Below, piece by piece: positions 1 through 6,753 of a stretch of DNA of 8,471 nucleotides (its first letter is position 1; each line of letters begins with the position of its first letter). The stretch covers positions 1 through 8,471 of the forward strand of contig BQJH01000120.1 of the NCBI GenBank assembly GCA_021604605.1, written 5' to 3'. This DNA comes from Hyphococcus sp. (GTDB lineage: Bacteria > Pseudomonadota > Alphaproteobacteria > Caulobacterales > Parvularculaceae). Both the position numbers and the translations under genes were made by a program. A model generated the notes under the pieces. That model searched no databases and was not told the origin of the DNA. It was given only the letters and a program-made list of their open reading frames with translations.

Positions 1-625
1 CGCCGCCGCCCTTGATGCAACGGTCGCGAAACGCGCTGGCGCGGCGGGTGTTGCGGGCCTCGAATTTTATCGCGGCGTGCCGGGGACCATTGGCGGCGCC
101 TTGCGGATGAATGCAGGCGCTTATGGCGGCGAGACCAAGGACATATTGGTTGAGGCGATTGCCTATGACAGGAATGGTGAGTGCCATGTTCTTTCAAATG
201 ACGACATGGGCTTTGCTTATCGTCATAGCGCTGCGCCAGCGGATTTTATTTTTACCGGCGCTGTCTTTGAGGGCCATGCCGATGACCCGGCAGCAATTGA
301 CGCCCGGATGAAAGAGATCATGGAAAAACGCGAGGGGACACAGCCGATCCGCGAGCGCACGGGCGGGTCGACTTTCGCCAATCCTGATCTTGAGAAGTCT
401 GGTGGGCGCAAATCCTGGCAGTTGATTGATGAAATTGGTGGGCGCGGGCGCGTTGTGGGTGACGCACAAGTCTCCGAACAACACTGCAATTTCATGATCA
501 ATCGCGGCCACGCGACTGCCGAAGACCTTGAAACCTTAATAGAGTCTTTACGTAAGGATGTCTTAACCAACACAGGCGTTGAATTGCGCTGGGAGATTAA
601 GCGGGTTGGAGAGGCGGCGTCATGA
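1..625 (+). CDS. murB: UDP-N-acetylenolpyruvoylglucosamine reductase (MurB), 5'-truncated
   Basis: MurB is the cytoplasmic FAD enzyme that reduces UDP-GlcNAc-enolpyruvate with NADPH to UDP-MurNAc, the second committed step of peptidoglycan synthesis. The gene enters from the left edge; the frame starts at base 2 and 207 residues are visible, roughly the C-terminal two thirds of a family usually about 300 residues long. The start of the visible part carries the FAD-domain motif GLEFYRGVPGTIGGALRMN, followed by AGAYGGE. The GGSTFANP motif (Ser codon at 368-370) holds the catalytic serine that protonates the intermediate. SEQHCNFMIN and the C-terminal WEIKRVGE, with the presumed catalytic Glu, complete the substrate domain. 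The motif spacing resembles the type II enzymes. The stop overlaps the ddl start as ATGA, implying translational coupling. The last 90 bases also contain CtrA-like boxes, annotated separately. The identification is firm; the true start is outside the window. Confidence 0.95.
   Translation, partial: AAALDATVAKRAGAAGVAGLEFYRGVPGTIGGALRMNAGAYGGETKDILVEAIAYDRNGECHVLSNDDMGFAYRHSAAPADFIFTGAVFEGHADDPAAIDARMKEIMEKREGTQPIRERTGGSTFANPDLEKSGGRKSWQLIDEIGGRGRVVGDAQVSEQHCNFMINRGHATAEDLETLIESLRKDVLTNTGVELRWEIKRVGEAAS
536..567 (+). promoter_or_regulatory. Tandem near-consensus CtrA boxes with embedded GANTC inside murB
   Basis: Two copies close to the CtrA consensus TTAA-N7-TTAAC lie 16 bases apart. The first is TTAA (536-539), a 7-base spacer, then TTTAC (547-551). 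The second is GTAA (552-555), a 7-base spacer, then TTAAC (563-567). Each differs from the consensus at one core base. The spacer of the first contains GAGTC (542-546), a GANTC site of the type methylated by CcrM. The boxes use Leu TTA codons at 536, 548 and 563 and an Ile ATA codon at 539; no other Leu codon in the visible part of murB is TTA. The pair ends 54 bases before ddl. A CtrA-controlled promoter for ddl-ftsQ-ftsA is an inference; no clear -35/-10 pair was identified. Confidence 0.45.
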
Positions 626-1548
626 GTAAAAAGTACAACCGCATCGCTGTATTAAAAGGCGGTTGGTCACCTGAGCGCGAGGTCTCGTTGAATTCCGGCG
701 CGGCGGCGGCGGAAGCTTTAAGCGAGGCCGGGTATGAAGCGATCGAGATTGATGTGGATCGTGATCTGGCCGCGCGCCTTAGCGAGATGAAACCCGACGC
801 CGCGTTTAATGCGCTTCATGGTCAATGGGGTGAAGATGGGTGCGTGCAAGGGCTCCTCGAAATTCTAAATATTCCCTACACGCATTCCGGCGTATTGGCG
901 TCTGCGCTCGCGATGGATAAGCAACGCGCCAAGACCGTCTTTGACGAAGCGGGCATTCCGTCGCCTGAAGGGAGAATCATTTCCCGCGCGGAGGCCGCCG
1001 GCGGTCACGCTATGGCGCCGCCTTATGTCCTGAAACCGAACGCACAAGGGTCATCCGTTGGCGTTTATATTGTGCGCGAGGGAGACAATCGCCCGCCTGC
1101 GGAACTGACCAGTAAGGAGTGGGCCCTCGGCGAGGAAGTGTTGATCGAAAAGTTTATTCCCGGTCGGGAATTGACCGTGGCGGTAATGGGCGACCGCGCC
1201 CTTTGCGTGACCGAGATCACAACCGCACTGACATTTTATGATTATGAAGCAAAATATGCTGCTGGCGGGTCGGACCATGTTCTGCCTGCGGACTTGCCTG
1301 CGGATGTAACCGCGCGATGCCTTGATCTGGCGTTGCGCGCACATCAATCATTGGGCTGTCGCGGCATGTCGCGTGCTGACTTCCGTTATGATGAGAGTGC
1401 AAAAGGCGAGCAACTTTTCTGTCTTGAAATCAATACGCAACCGGGGCTGACGGCGACCTCGCTCGCCCCGGAACAGGCGGCGCAAGAAGGTGTTTCATTT
1501 CCTGAACTTTGCGCCTGGATGGTGGAGGATGCTTCATGCCTAAGGTAA
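622..1548 (+). CDS. ddl: D-alanine--D-alanine ligase
   Basis: This ATP-grasp ligase joins two D-alanines into the dipeptide that MurF adds to the peptidoglycan precursor. The product has 308 residues, the usual length. The N-terminal motif GGWSPEREVSL (13-23) places the substrate-binding Glu at E18. HGQWGEDG (66-73) and the PYTHSGVLASALAMDK stretch (85-100) are family signatures. The ATP-binding part has KPNAQGSSVG (138-147), and YDYEAKY (206-212) is the omega-loop with the conserved Tyr at 212. The metal ligands are expected at D253, E269 and N271 (SRADF and LEINTQPG). The ATG at 622 overlaps the murB stop and is preceded by GGAGAGG (608-614) at good spacing, so the start is secure. The order murB-ddl-ftsQ is the standard dcw order. 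Both DdlA and DdlB names exist; position in the dcw cluster suggests ddlB. Confidence 0.97.
   Translation: MSKKYNRIAVLKGGWSPEREVSLNSGAAAAEALSEAGYEAIEIDVDRDLAARLSEMKPDAAFNALHGQWGEDGCVQGLLEILNIPYTHSGVLASALAMDKQRAKTVFDEAGIPSPEGRIISRAEAAGGHAMAPPYVLKPNAQGSSVGVYIVREGDNRPPAELTSKEWALGEEVLIEKFIPGRELTVAVMGDRALCVTEITTALTFYDYEAKYAAGGSDHVLPADLPADVTARCLDLALRAHQSLGCRGMSRADFRYDESAKGEQLFCLEINTQPGLTATSLAPEQAAQEGVSFPELCAWMVEDASCLR
1524..1528 (+). promoter_or_regulatory. Ribosome binding site that sets the ftsQ start
   Basis: GGAGG lies 7 bases before the ATG at 1536, inside the end of ddl. It favours that ATG over an upstream in-frame TTG at 1509, which would add nine residues (MRLDGGGCF) and has no comparable site. 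Confidence 0.8.
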
Positions 1549-2411
1549 AAAATGCGAGGGGTCGCAAAACCAAAGCAAAGAGCAAACGTAAAGCTGCTCG
1601 CCAGCCGGGGATATTAGAAAACATCGGCGACTTCTTTTCCCGTTATACGGCTGCCGCGGCGGCAGGCTTGACCGTCGTTGCGTTGATTGCAGCAATGGTT
1701 CTTTGGTCCGGCGGATATTTTGGCCTGCTGGGAGAGCGGGTGACGCGCATTGCTGATAGCGCCGCCGTGACCGCTGGGTTTGAAATACAGCGGATTACAG
1801 CAAAGGGTTATGATCAAACCAGTGAGAGCGATATTTTAAACGCCCTTGGGCCGGTTGTTGGTTCATCGATTGCGCATTTTGACCCGTTTACAGCGCAGGC
1901 GCGGATCGAAGAGTTGGGCTGGGTGCGCTCTGCGGCAGTTTCGCGTCTGTGGCCAGACACCGTGCACATCTCTGTGCGTGAGCGAGAGCCCGCCGCCGTC
2001 TGGCAGCTTTCCGGCGCGCTGCATCTGATTGATCAGAGCGGCGCCGTTATCCGTCAGATCGATGCTTATGAGTATTCCAACCTGCCGTTGATTGTTGGCG
2101 CCGGGGCGCCGGGATCGGCCTCTGGCGTATTAAAAGCTTTGCGCCGCGAACCGGCGTTGTGGGGCGCGGCTTCAGCTTTAATCCGTGTTGGCGATCGGCG
2201 CTGGAACCTCCGGCTGCAATCCGGTGCGGACATTAAATTTCCGGAAACTGGCTATGAGGCGGCGGTCAAAGAACTGGCGGCTTTACAGGCCGCATACGGA
2301 TTGCTTGACCAGGACCTCGAATATATTGATCTTCGTGATCCAAACAACATGGTCTATCGCAAGGCTGGCGTCGGTGAAAAGGACGTCACAGCGCCGCCAA
2401 TTACTCAATAG
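1536..2411 (+). CDS. ftsQ: Cell division protein FtsQ
   Basis: FtsQ is a bitopic inner-membrane protein that connects early divisome parts (FtsZ, FtsA) to FtsB, FtsL and the septal synthase FtsW-FtsI. The chosen start gives 291 residues. The N-terminal 25 residues are strongly basic (many Lys and Arg) and cytoplasmic. A single membrane segment lies at about residues 37-57 (alanine-rich, then LTVVALIAAMVLW). The periplasmic POTRA domain spans about 82-150, with FEIQRITAKG at its start and the characteristic LGWVRSAAVSRLWPDTVHISVRER split across 127-150. The beta domain follows, with EYIDLRDPNNMVYR near 262-275, the usual C-terminal FtsQ signature. The gene starts 13 bases inside ddl, so translation is probably coupled. 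Sequence is poorly conserved across the family, but topology, motifs and position make the call safe. Confidence 0.96.
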   Translation: MPKVKNARGRKTKAKSKRKAARQPGILENIGDFFSRYTAAAAAGLTVVALIAAMVLWSGGYFGLLGERVTRIADSAAVTAGFEIQRITAKGYDQTSESDILNALGPVVGSSIAHFDPFTAQARIEELGWVRSAAVSRLWPDTVHISVREREPAAVWQLSGALHLIDQSGAVIRQIDAYEYSNLPLIVGAGAPGSASGVLKALRREPALWGAASALIRVGDRRWNLRLQSGADIKFPETGYEAAVKELAALQAAYGLLDQDLEYIDLRDPNNMVYRKAGVGEKDVTAPPITQ

Positions 2412-2487
2412 GCCTGACTATGGCGCTACATAGCGCTTTCAAATGGCGGCTGCGGTGCTTTAGAGCGCAAAAGATAATTTTGATAAG
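2412..2487 (+). other. ftsQ-ftsA intergenic gap with small hairpin
   Basis: This 76-base gap breaks the tight coupling seen between murB, ddl and ftsQ. It holds a short hairpin with arms GCGCT (2423-2427) and AGCGC (2432-2436), loop ACAT, followed only by TTTC, too weak for a confident terminator. A 23-codon open frame from ATG 2420 ends at a TGA (2489-2491) that overlaps the possible TTG start of ftsA. I see no CtrA box and no convincing promoter here. Confidence 0.4.
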
Positions 2488-3798
2488 TTGAGGCGTCTGT
2501 TGACGAAGTTGATGAACCGTACACGAAAAGATCAGCAAATCATTGCGGCAATTGATATTGGCGCATCTAAAATATCATGTTTTATTGCAAGGCTGACCCA
2601 TGAGCAAGGCCTGTCTGATCGGCAGGGCTTGGCGCAGCAAATAGAAATTATCGGCGTGGGCCACCACGGATCACCGTTAAAACCTAAATATACAACGTCT
2701 GCTGAAGAACTTGAAATGGGTTTACGCAAAGCTGTTGATGCAGCCGAGCGCATGGCGGAAGTACGCATTCACAAAGTCACGATCGGTGTTGCGGGTAAGT
2801 TTTTGCGTACGCGGCGCATTGGCGTTGATCTGGAAATTACGGACGGCGTAGTCACCCAGGAAGATATTGAGGACTCGATCAATGAGGGTGCGCGCCTTTC
2901 CGCTTCACCGGAATACACAGCCCTTCATGCCCTCGCTACGGCTTTCAAGCTTGATGATGAAGGGGTTTTTGATGACCCTGCGGGCCTCAATGGCTCGATG
3001 CTGTCGACACAGATGCTCGGTGTCAGCGCCCGCCTTAGTGTTCTTGATAATCTCGGCATGATCGTTGAGCGTTGCGGCCTCATTCCGGCCGATTACATCG
3101 CGGCGCCCTATGCGGCGGCGGAGGCGACGTTAATCGATGACGAAAAAGATCTCGGTGTTGTGCTGATTGATATAGGCGCTGCTTCGACAGCGTTCAGCGT
3201 TTATGACAATGGCGTCATGATTGATTGTGGCGGTGTCGGTGTGGGCGGTGGTCATATCACAAAAGACATTGCACAGATTTTCGGCACACCCCTGGCGCAG
3301 GCCGAGCGCATCAAGACGCTTTATGGTGCGGCGCTGATCGGGCCGGGTGATGAGCATCGTTTTGTCGATGTGCCGCAAATGGGCGATGACGCTGAACGCA
3401 TTCGCACATCGCGTGCTGATCTTTGTGATGTCATCATCCCCCGGGTTGAAGAAATCTTTGAGCTTGTCAGCGCCCGGTTACCCGGTGACGCCAATCGGTC
3501 AATTGGTCTGCGAAGAGCGGTGTTAACGGGCGGCGGCAGTCTTCTGGTTGGCGCGCGCGAAAGCGCGGAAAAAATATTATCCATGAAATGTCGCCTTGGC
3601 CGACCGCTTTCCGTCGCCGGTGGGCCGGAAGCGGCGTCTGCGCCCGGATTTGCGGTTTGCGCCGGTCTTCTTCAGTGCCGCATTAAGGCGCGTTCAGAAG
3701 ACAATTTTGCACTTGGCCTCGCGGGCCAATCACCCCATGCTTTTCCCCAGTCAGCATTTTTCGGCGGGATGGAAGCGTGGCTACGCGCAAAATTCTGA
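2488..3798 (+). CDS. ftsA: Cell division protein FtsA
   Basis: FtsA is the actin-like ATPase that tethers FtsZ filaments to the inner membrane and signals to the late divisome. With the TTG start the product has 436 residues. Phosphate-1 (AIDIGASKIS, 21-30), phosphate-2 (LIDIGAAST, 226-233) and the adenosine motif (TGGGSLLVG, 347-355) are all present. The FtsA-specific 1C subdomain lies between the first two, at about 98-198. The last residues, FFGGMEAWLRAKF (424-436), form the conserved C-terminal amphipathic membrane-targeting helix. The start is uncertain. TTG 2488 has no clear ribosome binding site, TTG 2500 has GAGG at 2490-2493, and ATG 2512 is poorly spaced from it. All keep the conserved domains, so the longest is reported. 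A weak start may keep FtsA below FtsZ, as is usual in bacteria. Confidence 0.96.
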   Translation: MRRLLTKLMNRTRKDQQIIAAIDIGASKISCFIARLTHEQGLSDRQGLAQQIEIIGVGHHGSPLKPKYTTSAEELEMGLRKAVDAAERMAEVRIHKVTIGVAGKFLRTRRIGVDLEITDGVVTQEDIEDSINEGARLSASPEYTALHALATAFKLDDEGVFDDPAGLNGSMLSTQMLGVSARLSVLDNLGMIVERCGLIPADYIAAPYAAAEATLIDDEKDLGVVLIDIGAASTAFSVYDNGVMIDCGGVGVGGGHITKDIAQIFGTPLAQAERIKTLYGAALIGPGDEHRFVDVPQMGDDAERIRTSRADLCDVIIPRVEEIFELVSARLPGDANRSIGLRRAVLTGGGSLLVGARESAEKILSMKCRLGRPLSVAGGPEAASAPGFAVCAGLLQCRIKARSEDNFALGLAGQSPHAFPQSAFFGGMEAWLRAKF

Positions 3799-3804
3799 TC
3801 GTCG

Positions 3805-3820
3805 TTAAGGCGCTGTTAAC
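3805..3820 (+). promoter_or_regulatory. Perfect CtrA box upstream of ftsZ
   Basis: TTAA (3805-3808), a 7-base spacer and TTAAC (3816-3820) match the CtrA consensus exactly. The first half is also preceded by G, so the site reads the same on both strands. It starts 6 bases after the ftsA stop and 106 bases before ftsZ. In Caulobacter crescentus CtrA represses ftsZ; the same role here is inferred. Confidence 0.75.
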
Positions 3821-3841
3821 CATTTAGAAAGGGTTCTGAAC

Positions 3842-3846
3842 GAATC
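3842..3846 (+). promoter_or_regulatory. GANTC methylation site in the ftsZ promoter region
   Basis: GAATC lies between the two CtrA boxes. CcrM methylates the adenine of GANTC in Alphaproteobacteria, and in Caulobacter CcrM methylation is known to promote ftsZ transcription. The motif is rare in this window: I counted 9 by eye. Confidence 0.55.
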
Positions 3847-3847
3847 T

Positions 3848-3863
3848 TTAACGAAGGGGTAAC
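3848..3863 (+). promoter_or_regulatory. Second, near-consensus CtrA box upstream of ftsZ
   Basis: TTAA (3848-3851), a 7-base spacer and GTAAC (3859-3863) differ from the CtrA consensus at one core base. The site is 43 bases downstream of the perfect box, about four helical turns. Both boxes continue as TAACCATTT, so they form an imperfect direct repeat. Confidence 0.6.
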
Positions 3864-3910
3864 CATTTGGCTGGGCCCCTGGAAAATCATGTCGGAAACC
3901 GGAGCATCCC

Positions 3911-5503
3911 ATGCCGTTAAACCTGAGCGTGCCTGAACTAACTGAATTAAAACCGCGGATTTCTGTCATTGGCGTCGGCGGCGCTGGCGGCAATGCGGTC
4001 AATAACATGATCGAGAGCCAGCTTGAGGGCGTTGAATTTGTCGTCGCCAACACTGATGCACAGGCGGTCGGTCTCTCAAAGGCTGAAAAGAAGATTCAGT
4101 TGGGTGTTAAAACGACCCAGGGTTTAGGCGCCGGCTCGGTGCCGGATATCGGCCGCGGCGCAGCAGAGGAATCTCTCGACGAAATTCTCGAACATATCGG
4201 GAATGCGCATATGCTGTTTGTCACCGCCGGCATGGGCGGCGGCACAGGCACAGGCGCCGCGCCAGTAATCGCGCGAGCCGCGAAAGAGCGCGATATTCTG
4301 ACCGTAGGCGTGATTACCAAGCCGTTCCATTTTGAGGGCGCCCGGCGGATGCGGATCGCCAATGCCGGTATTGAAGAGCTGCAAAAGCACGTTGATACGC
4401 TCCTGATTATTCCGAACCAGAACCTCTTTTCTATCGCGAATGAAAGAACGACTTTCCACGAAGCTTTTGCCATGGCTGATCAGGTGCTGCACTCAGGCGT
4501 GCGCGGCATTACCGACCTTATGGTCATGCCGGGCCTGATCAATCTCGACTTTGCCGATGTTCGCACGGTGATGAGTGAGATGGGCAAAGCGATGATGGGA
4601 ACCGGCGAAGCGGAAGGCGAAAAGCGCGCCATCGAAGCGGCCGAAGCGGCGATTTCAAATCCATTGCTCGATGAAGTTTCGATGAAAGGCGCCAGAGGCG
4701 TTCTGATCAACATCACCGGTTCGATGGATATGACGCTGTTTGAAGTGGACGAAGCAGCAAACCGCATTCGCGCGGAAGTCGACCCTGAAGCCAACATCAT
4801 TGTCGGCTCAACCTTCAATCAGGACCTTGAAGGCAAAGTCCGCGTCTCTGTTGTCGCGACGGGTATTGATATTGAAGAAGACGAAAATCGCCCACAGATC
4901 AAAATCAACACCAATGCCGTTGCAAAACCATGGCGTGAACCGTTGGTGGTGAAGGGGGCTGCAGGCGCGACGTCTGTTCCCGTTTCTGCGGCGCCGGTTC
5001 AAAAGGCTGCCGCGCAACCGCTAGCTCAGACGCCATCCACGGCGACCCAGCCTGCACAACCGGCAACATCTCAGGCGCCACATGTAGAGCAAGCCAATCC
5101 GGTCGGTGACGTTCACGAGCGGATTCGGCGGATGTTGACTGAAGGCTCTCCCGCACCGGCAGGAGGGTCATATCGTTCTGTTAGTCCACAGCCTCAACAA
5201 CCGGCGCGCGAGACGGCGCCGCAACAGCCGGAGCCCCGACTTCGTCCTGCTGAGCAGGCAAAACCGCCTCAGGCCAATCCTTTCCGGGGCGCGGGCGCTA
5301 TCGGCAAGCATTCTCTGGAAGCTGCGGTCGATATGTTTAAATCTTTGAGCGGCGGTGGACGTGATGAACGTCGCGATGTGGCCCCGCCGCGGGCTCCGGA
5401 AGCATCAAAACCGGCCTCCAGAATTACCGGCGACCTTTTTGACGACCAGGAAGATGCCGATCTTGAGATCCCGTCATTTTTGAGAAAGAAAAAGACAGGT
5501 TAG
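3911..5503 (+). CDS. ftsZ: Cell division protein FtsZ
   Basis: FtsZ is the tubulin-like GTPase that polymerises into the Z ring. The product has 530 residues, long for the family but normal for Alphaproteobacteria. The GTPase core (about 14-320) has ISVIGVGGAGGNAV (17-30), the tubulin signature GGGTGTG (109-115) and the synergy loop NLDFAD (211-216) with D213 and D216. A disordered linker of about 190 residues, rich in Gln, Pro and Ala, runs from about 325 to 514. It contains two more ordered stretches, VHERIRRMLTEG (401-412) and SLEAAVDMFKSL (468-479). The end, DLEIPSFLRKKKTG (517-530), is the C-terminal conserved peptide that binds FtsA and other partners, plus a basic tail. GGAG at 3901-3904 supports the ATG. 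CtrA-like boxes and a GANTC site precede the gene, and a strong terminator follows. Confidence 0.99.
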   Translation: MPLNLSVPELTELKPRISVIGVGGAGGNAVNNMIESQLEGVEFVVANTDAQAVGLSKAEKKIQLGVKTTQGLGAGSVPDIGRGAAEESLDEILEHIGNAHMLFVTAGMGGGTGTGAAPVIARAAKERDILTVGVITKPFHFEGARRMRIANAGIEELQKHVDTLLIIPNQNLFSIANERTTFHEAFAMADQVLHSGVRGITDLMVMPGLINLDFADVRTVMSEMGKAMMGTGEAEGEKRAIEAAEAAISNPLLDEVSMKGARGVLINITGSMDMTLFEVDEAANRIRAEVDPEANIIVGSTFNQDLEGKVRVSVVATGIDIEEDENRPQIKINTNAVAKPWREPLVVKGAAGATSVPVSAAPVQKAAAQPLAQTPSTATQPAQPATSQAPHVEQANPVGDVHERIRRMLTEGSPAPAGGSYRSVSPQPQQPARETAPQQPEPRLRPAEQAKPPQANPFRGAGAIGKHSLEAAVDMFKSLSGGGRDERRDVAPPRAPEASKPASRITGDLFDDQEDADLEIPSFLRKKKTG

Positions 5504-5545
5504 AATGATTTTTAAAAACCTGCTTTAACGGCATGTATTATTTAC

Positions 5546-5587
5546 AAAAAATGCGCTGTGGGCCTTACGCTCACGGCGCATTTTTTT
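5546..5587 (+). terminator. Strong intrinsic terminator after ftsZ
   Basis: A 13-base-pair stem has arms at 5551-5563 and 5569-5581, with two G-U pairs and the 5-base loop CTTAC. Seven T bases run from 5581 to 5587, and five A bases precede the stem. It starts 48 bases after the ftsZ stop and closes the division-gene transcription unit. The A run before the stem means it could also act on the other strand. Confidence 0.9.
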
Positions 5588-5719
5588 GACCTGAAACACT
5601 CAGAAACAAAGCTTGATTCTTTTTCCCCACGCAGGAGTAAAAAATCCTTATAAAAGAATGGTCGATTAGGGGGAGGATCGCTGGGGGACAGCGATTACAG
5701 ACGAAAGTGAGTTGTTTTT
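5588..5719 (+). promoter_or_regulatory. lpxC leader region
   Basis: Because a strong terminator lies upstream, lpxC probably has its own promoter in these 132 bases. A GANTC site (GATTC, 5615-5619) and a TATAAA (5649-5654) are present, but I could not pair the latter with a convincing -35 element. The downstream part is G-rich and forms the hairpin annotated separately. GAAAGTGAG (5703-5711) may serve as a weak ribosome binding site. Confidence 0.45.
5677..5695 (+). promoter_or_regulatory. Hairpin with G-rich loop in the lpxC leader
   Basis: Perfect 7-base arms, ATCGCTG (5677-5683) and CAGCGAT (5689-5695), enclose the loop GGGGA. The structure ends 24 bases before the lpxC ATG and has no T run after it, so it is not a terminator. 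Another GGGGGAGG run (5669-5676) lies just before it. A role in mRNA stability or in binding a C-rich small RNA is possible but is inference only. Confidence 0.5.
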
Positions 5720-6628
5720 ATGGGGGCGGCGCAGCAAACGACGTTAAGATCGTCAGTCGAGTTTGAAGGTGTTGGCCTTCATAGCGGAAAGCACTGTCAT
5801 ATCGCCATTCATCCTGCCAGGCAGGATTATGGGCTTATGTTTCGGCGTGTCGATATTGCAGCGGATACGTCTTCTGTCGTTGACCACCGGTGTATTGAAG
5901 CACGGCCAGACAATGTCGTGCGATCAGATCACGGCACCACCCTTGCGAACACCTATGGCGTAAGCGTTGAAACTGTTGAACATTTATTGGCTGCGTTCGC
6001 GCTGATGCAGATTGATAATGCGCGGATTGACGTGACCGGTCCTGAGTTGCCGATCCTGGACGGCAGTGCAGTCCATTTTGTTCAGGCTCTGTCATCAACT
6101 GGCATGACAACTCACTCTGCGCCAAGAAAAATCCATAAAATCCACGAAGCAATCCGTGTTGAACATGGCGACCGGTCAATTGAAATTTTACCGGCTGACC
6201 GGTTCAGCATTGATATCGAGATTGATTTTGAAGATTGCCTCATCGGTCGGCAAACGCTGTCGCTTTCTCTGGAAGATCCGCTGGAAGTCGAGCGCTTGGC
6301 GAAATCCCGCACTTTTTGCCGGCTGAATGAAATCGACGCCTTGCGTGAGGCGGGGCTAGGTCGAGGCGGCTCATTGGAGAACTCGATTGTCGTGAATGGC
6401 GGTGAACTCCTCAACGAAGAGCGGTTGCGTGATCCACAGGAATTCGTGCTGCATAAGGCGTTGGATTTGATTGGCGATCTTTATCTTCTGGGCGGGCCGA
6501 TTATTGGCGCGGTCCAGGCGAACAAGCCTGGCCATGAGTTGAACCGGCGGGCGGCGCTGGCCATCGCCGAGCAAACTCAAGTTCTGGACGTCGATAACCA
6601 ATCTGCGCCAACAGCAGCGCTCGCCTGA
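5720..6628 (+). CDS. lpxC: UDP-3-O-acyl-N-acetylglucosamine deacetylase (LpxC)
   Basis: LpxC is the zinc-dependent cytosolic deacetylase that commits UDP-3-O-acyl-GlcNAc to lipid A synthesis. The product has 302 residues, against 305 in E. coli. FEGVGLHSGK (15-24) is the N-terminal signature. The zinc ligands are H88 (in VEHLLAAF), H245 and D249 (HKALD). E87 is the expected general base and H272 (GHELN) the partner catalytic residue. RTF at 197-199 corresponds to the acyl-chain region, and DNARIDVTGPELPILDGSA (99-117) is a strong family match. The protein ends in SAPTAALA, like the AVLA end of E. coli LpxC that FtsH reads as a degradation signal. The gene follows ftsZ, as is usual in proteobacterial dcw clusters, but is separated from it by a terminator. 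Confidence 0.98.
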   Translation: MGAAQQTTLRSSVEFEGVGLHSGKHCHIAIHPARQDYGLMFRRVDIAADTSSVVDHRCIEARPDNVVRSDHGTTLANTYGVSVETVEHLLAAFALMQIDNARIDVTGPELPILDGSAVHFVQALSSTGMTTHSAPRKIHKIHEAIRVEHGDRSIEILPADRFSIDIEIDFEDCLIGRQTLSLSLEDPLEVERLAKSRTFCRLNEIDALREAGLGRGGSLENSIVVNGGELLNEERLRDPQEFVLHKALDLIGDLYLLGGPIIGAVQANKPGHELNRRAALAIAEQTQVLDVDNQSAPTAALA

Positions 6629-6688
6629 ACGGCCAAGTAAAGCGCTCTCGCCCCCTGTCATTACTTCCAGCCCTGTGCATCGGTAGTG

Positions 6689-6718
6689 TTTGACCCCGTC
6701 CCCGCGCCGCACTAAAAC
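6689..6718 (+). promoter_or_regulatory. Possible bamD promoter
   Basis: TTGACC (6689-6694) is followed after 18 bases by TAAAAC (6713-6718), a plausible but imperfect housekeeping -35/-10 pair. It lies in the 125-base gap between lpxC and bamD, where I see no terminator. Read-through from lpxC is equally possible. Confidence 0.3.
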
Positions 6719-6753
6719 CCTTTGAAGCGGGGCACTGTACTTTTTGGAAAGCG

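Noticed and set aside
3889..3936. 15-codon frame overlapping the ftsZ start, a possible upstream regulatory peptide
   Set aside because: Its ribosome binding site would be too close to its ATG, and its sequence shows no feature beyond being open.
5533..5589. 18-codon frame running through the ftsZ terminator
   Set aside because: It coincides with the terminator stem and has no ribosome binding site; the hairpin explains the sequence.
5613..5631. Heat-shock sigma factor promoter (CTTGAT ... CCCCAC) before lpxC
   Set aside because: The spacing between the two elements is about 7 bases, too short for this promoter class.
5658..5669. Minimal frame ATG-GTC-GAT-TAG in the lpxC leader
   Set aside because: The nearest AGGAG is about 20 bases upstream, too far for initiation; likely chance.
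6695..6735. CCCCGC / GCGGGG inverted repeat before bamD
   Set aside because: Six-base arms with a loop of more than 20 bases and no T run; weak structure.
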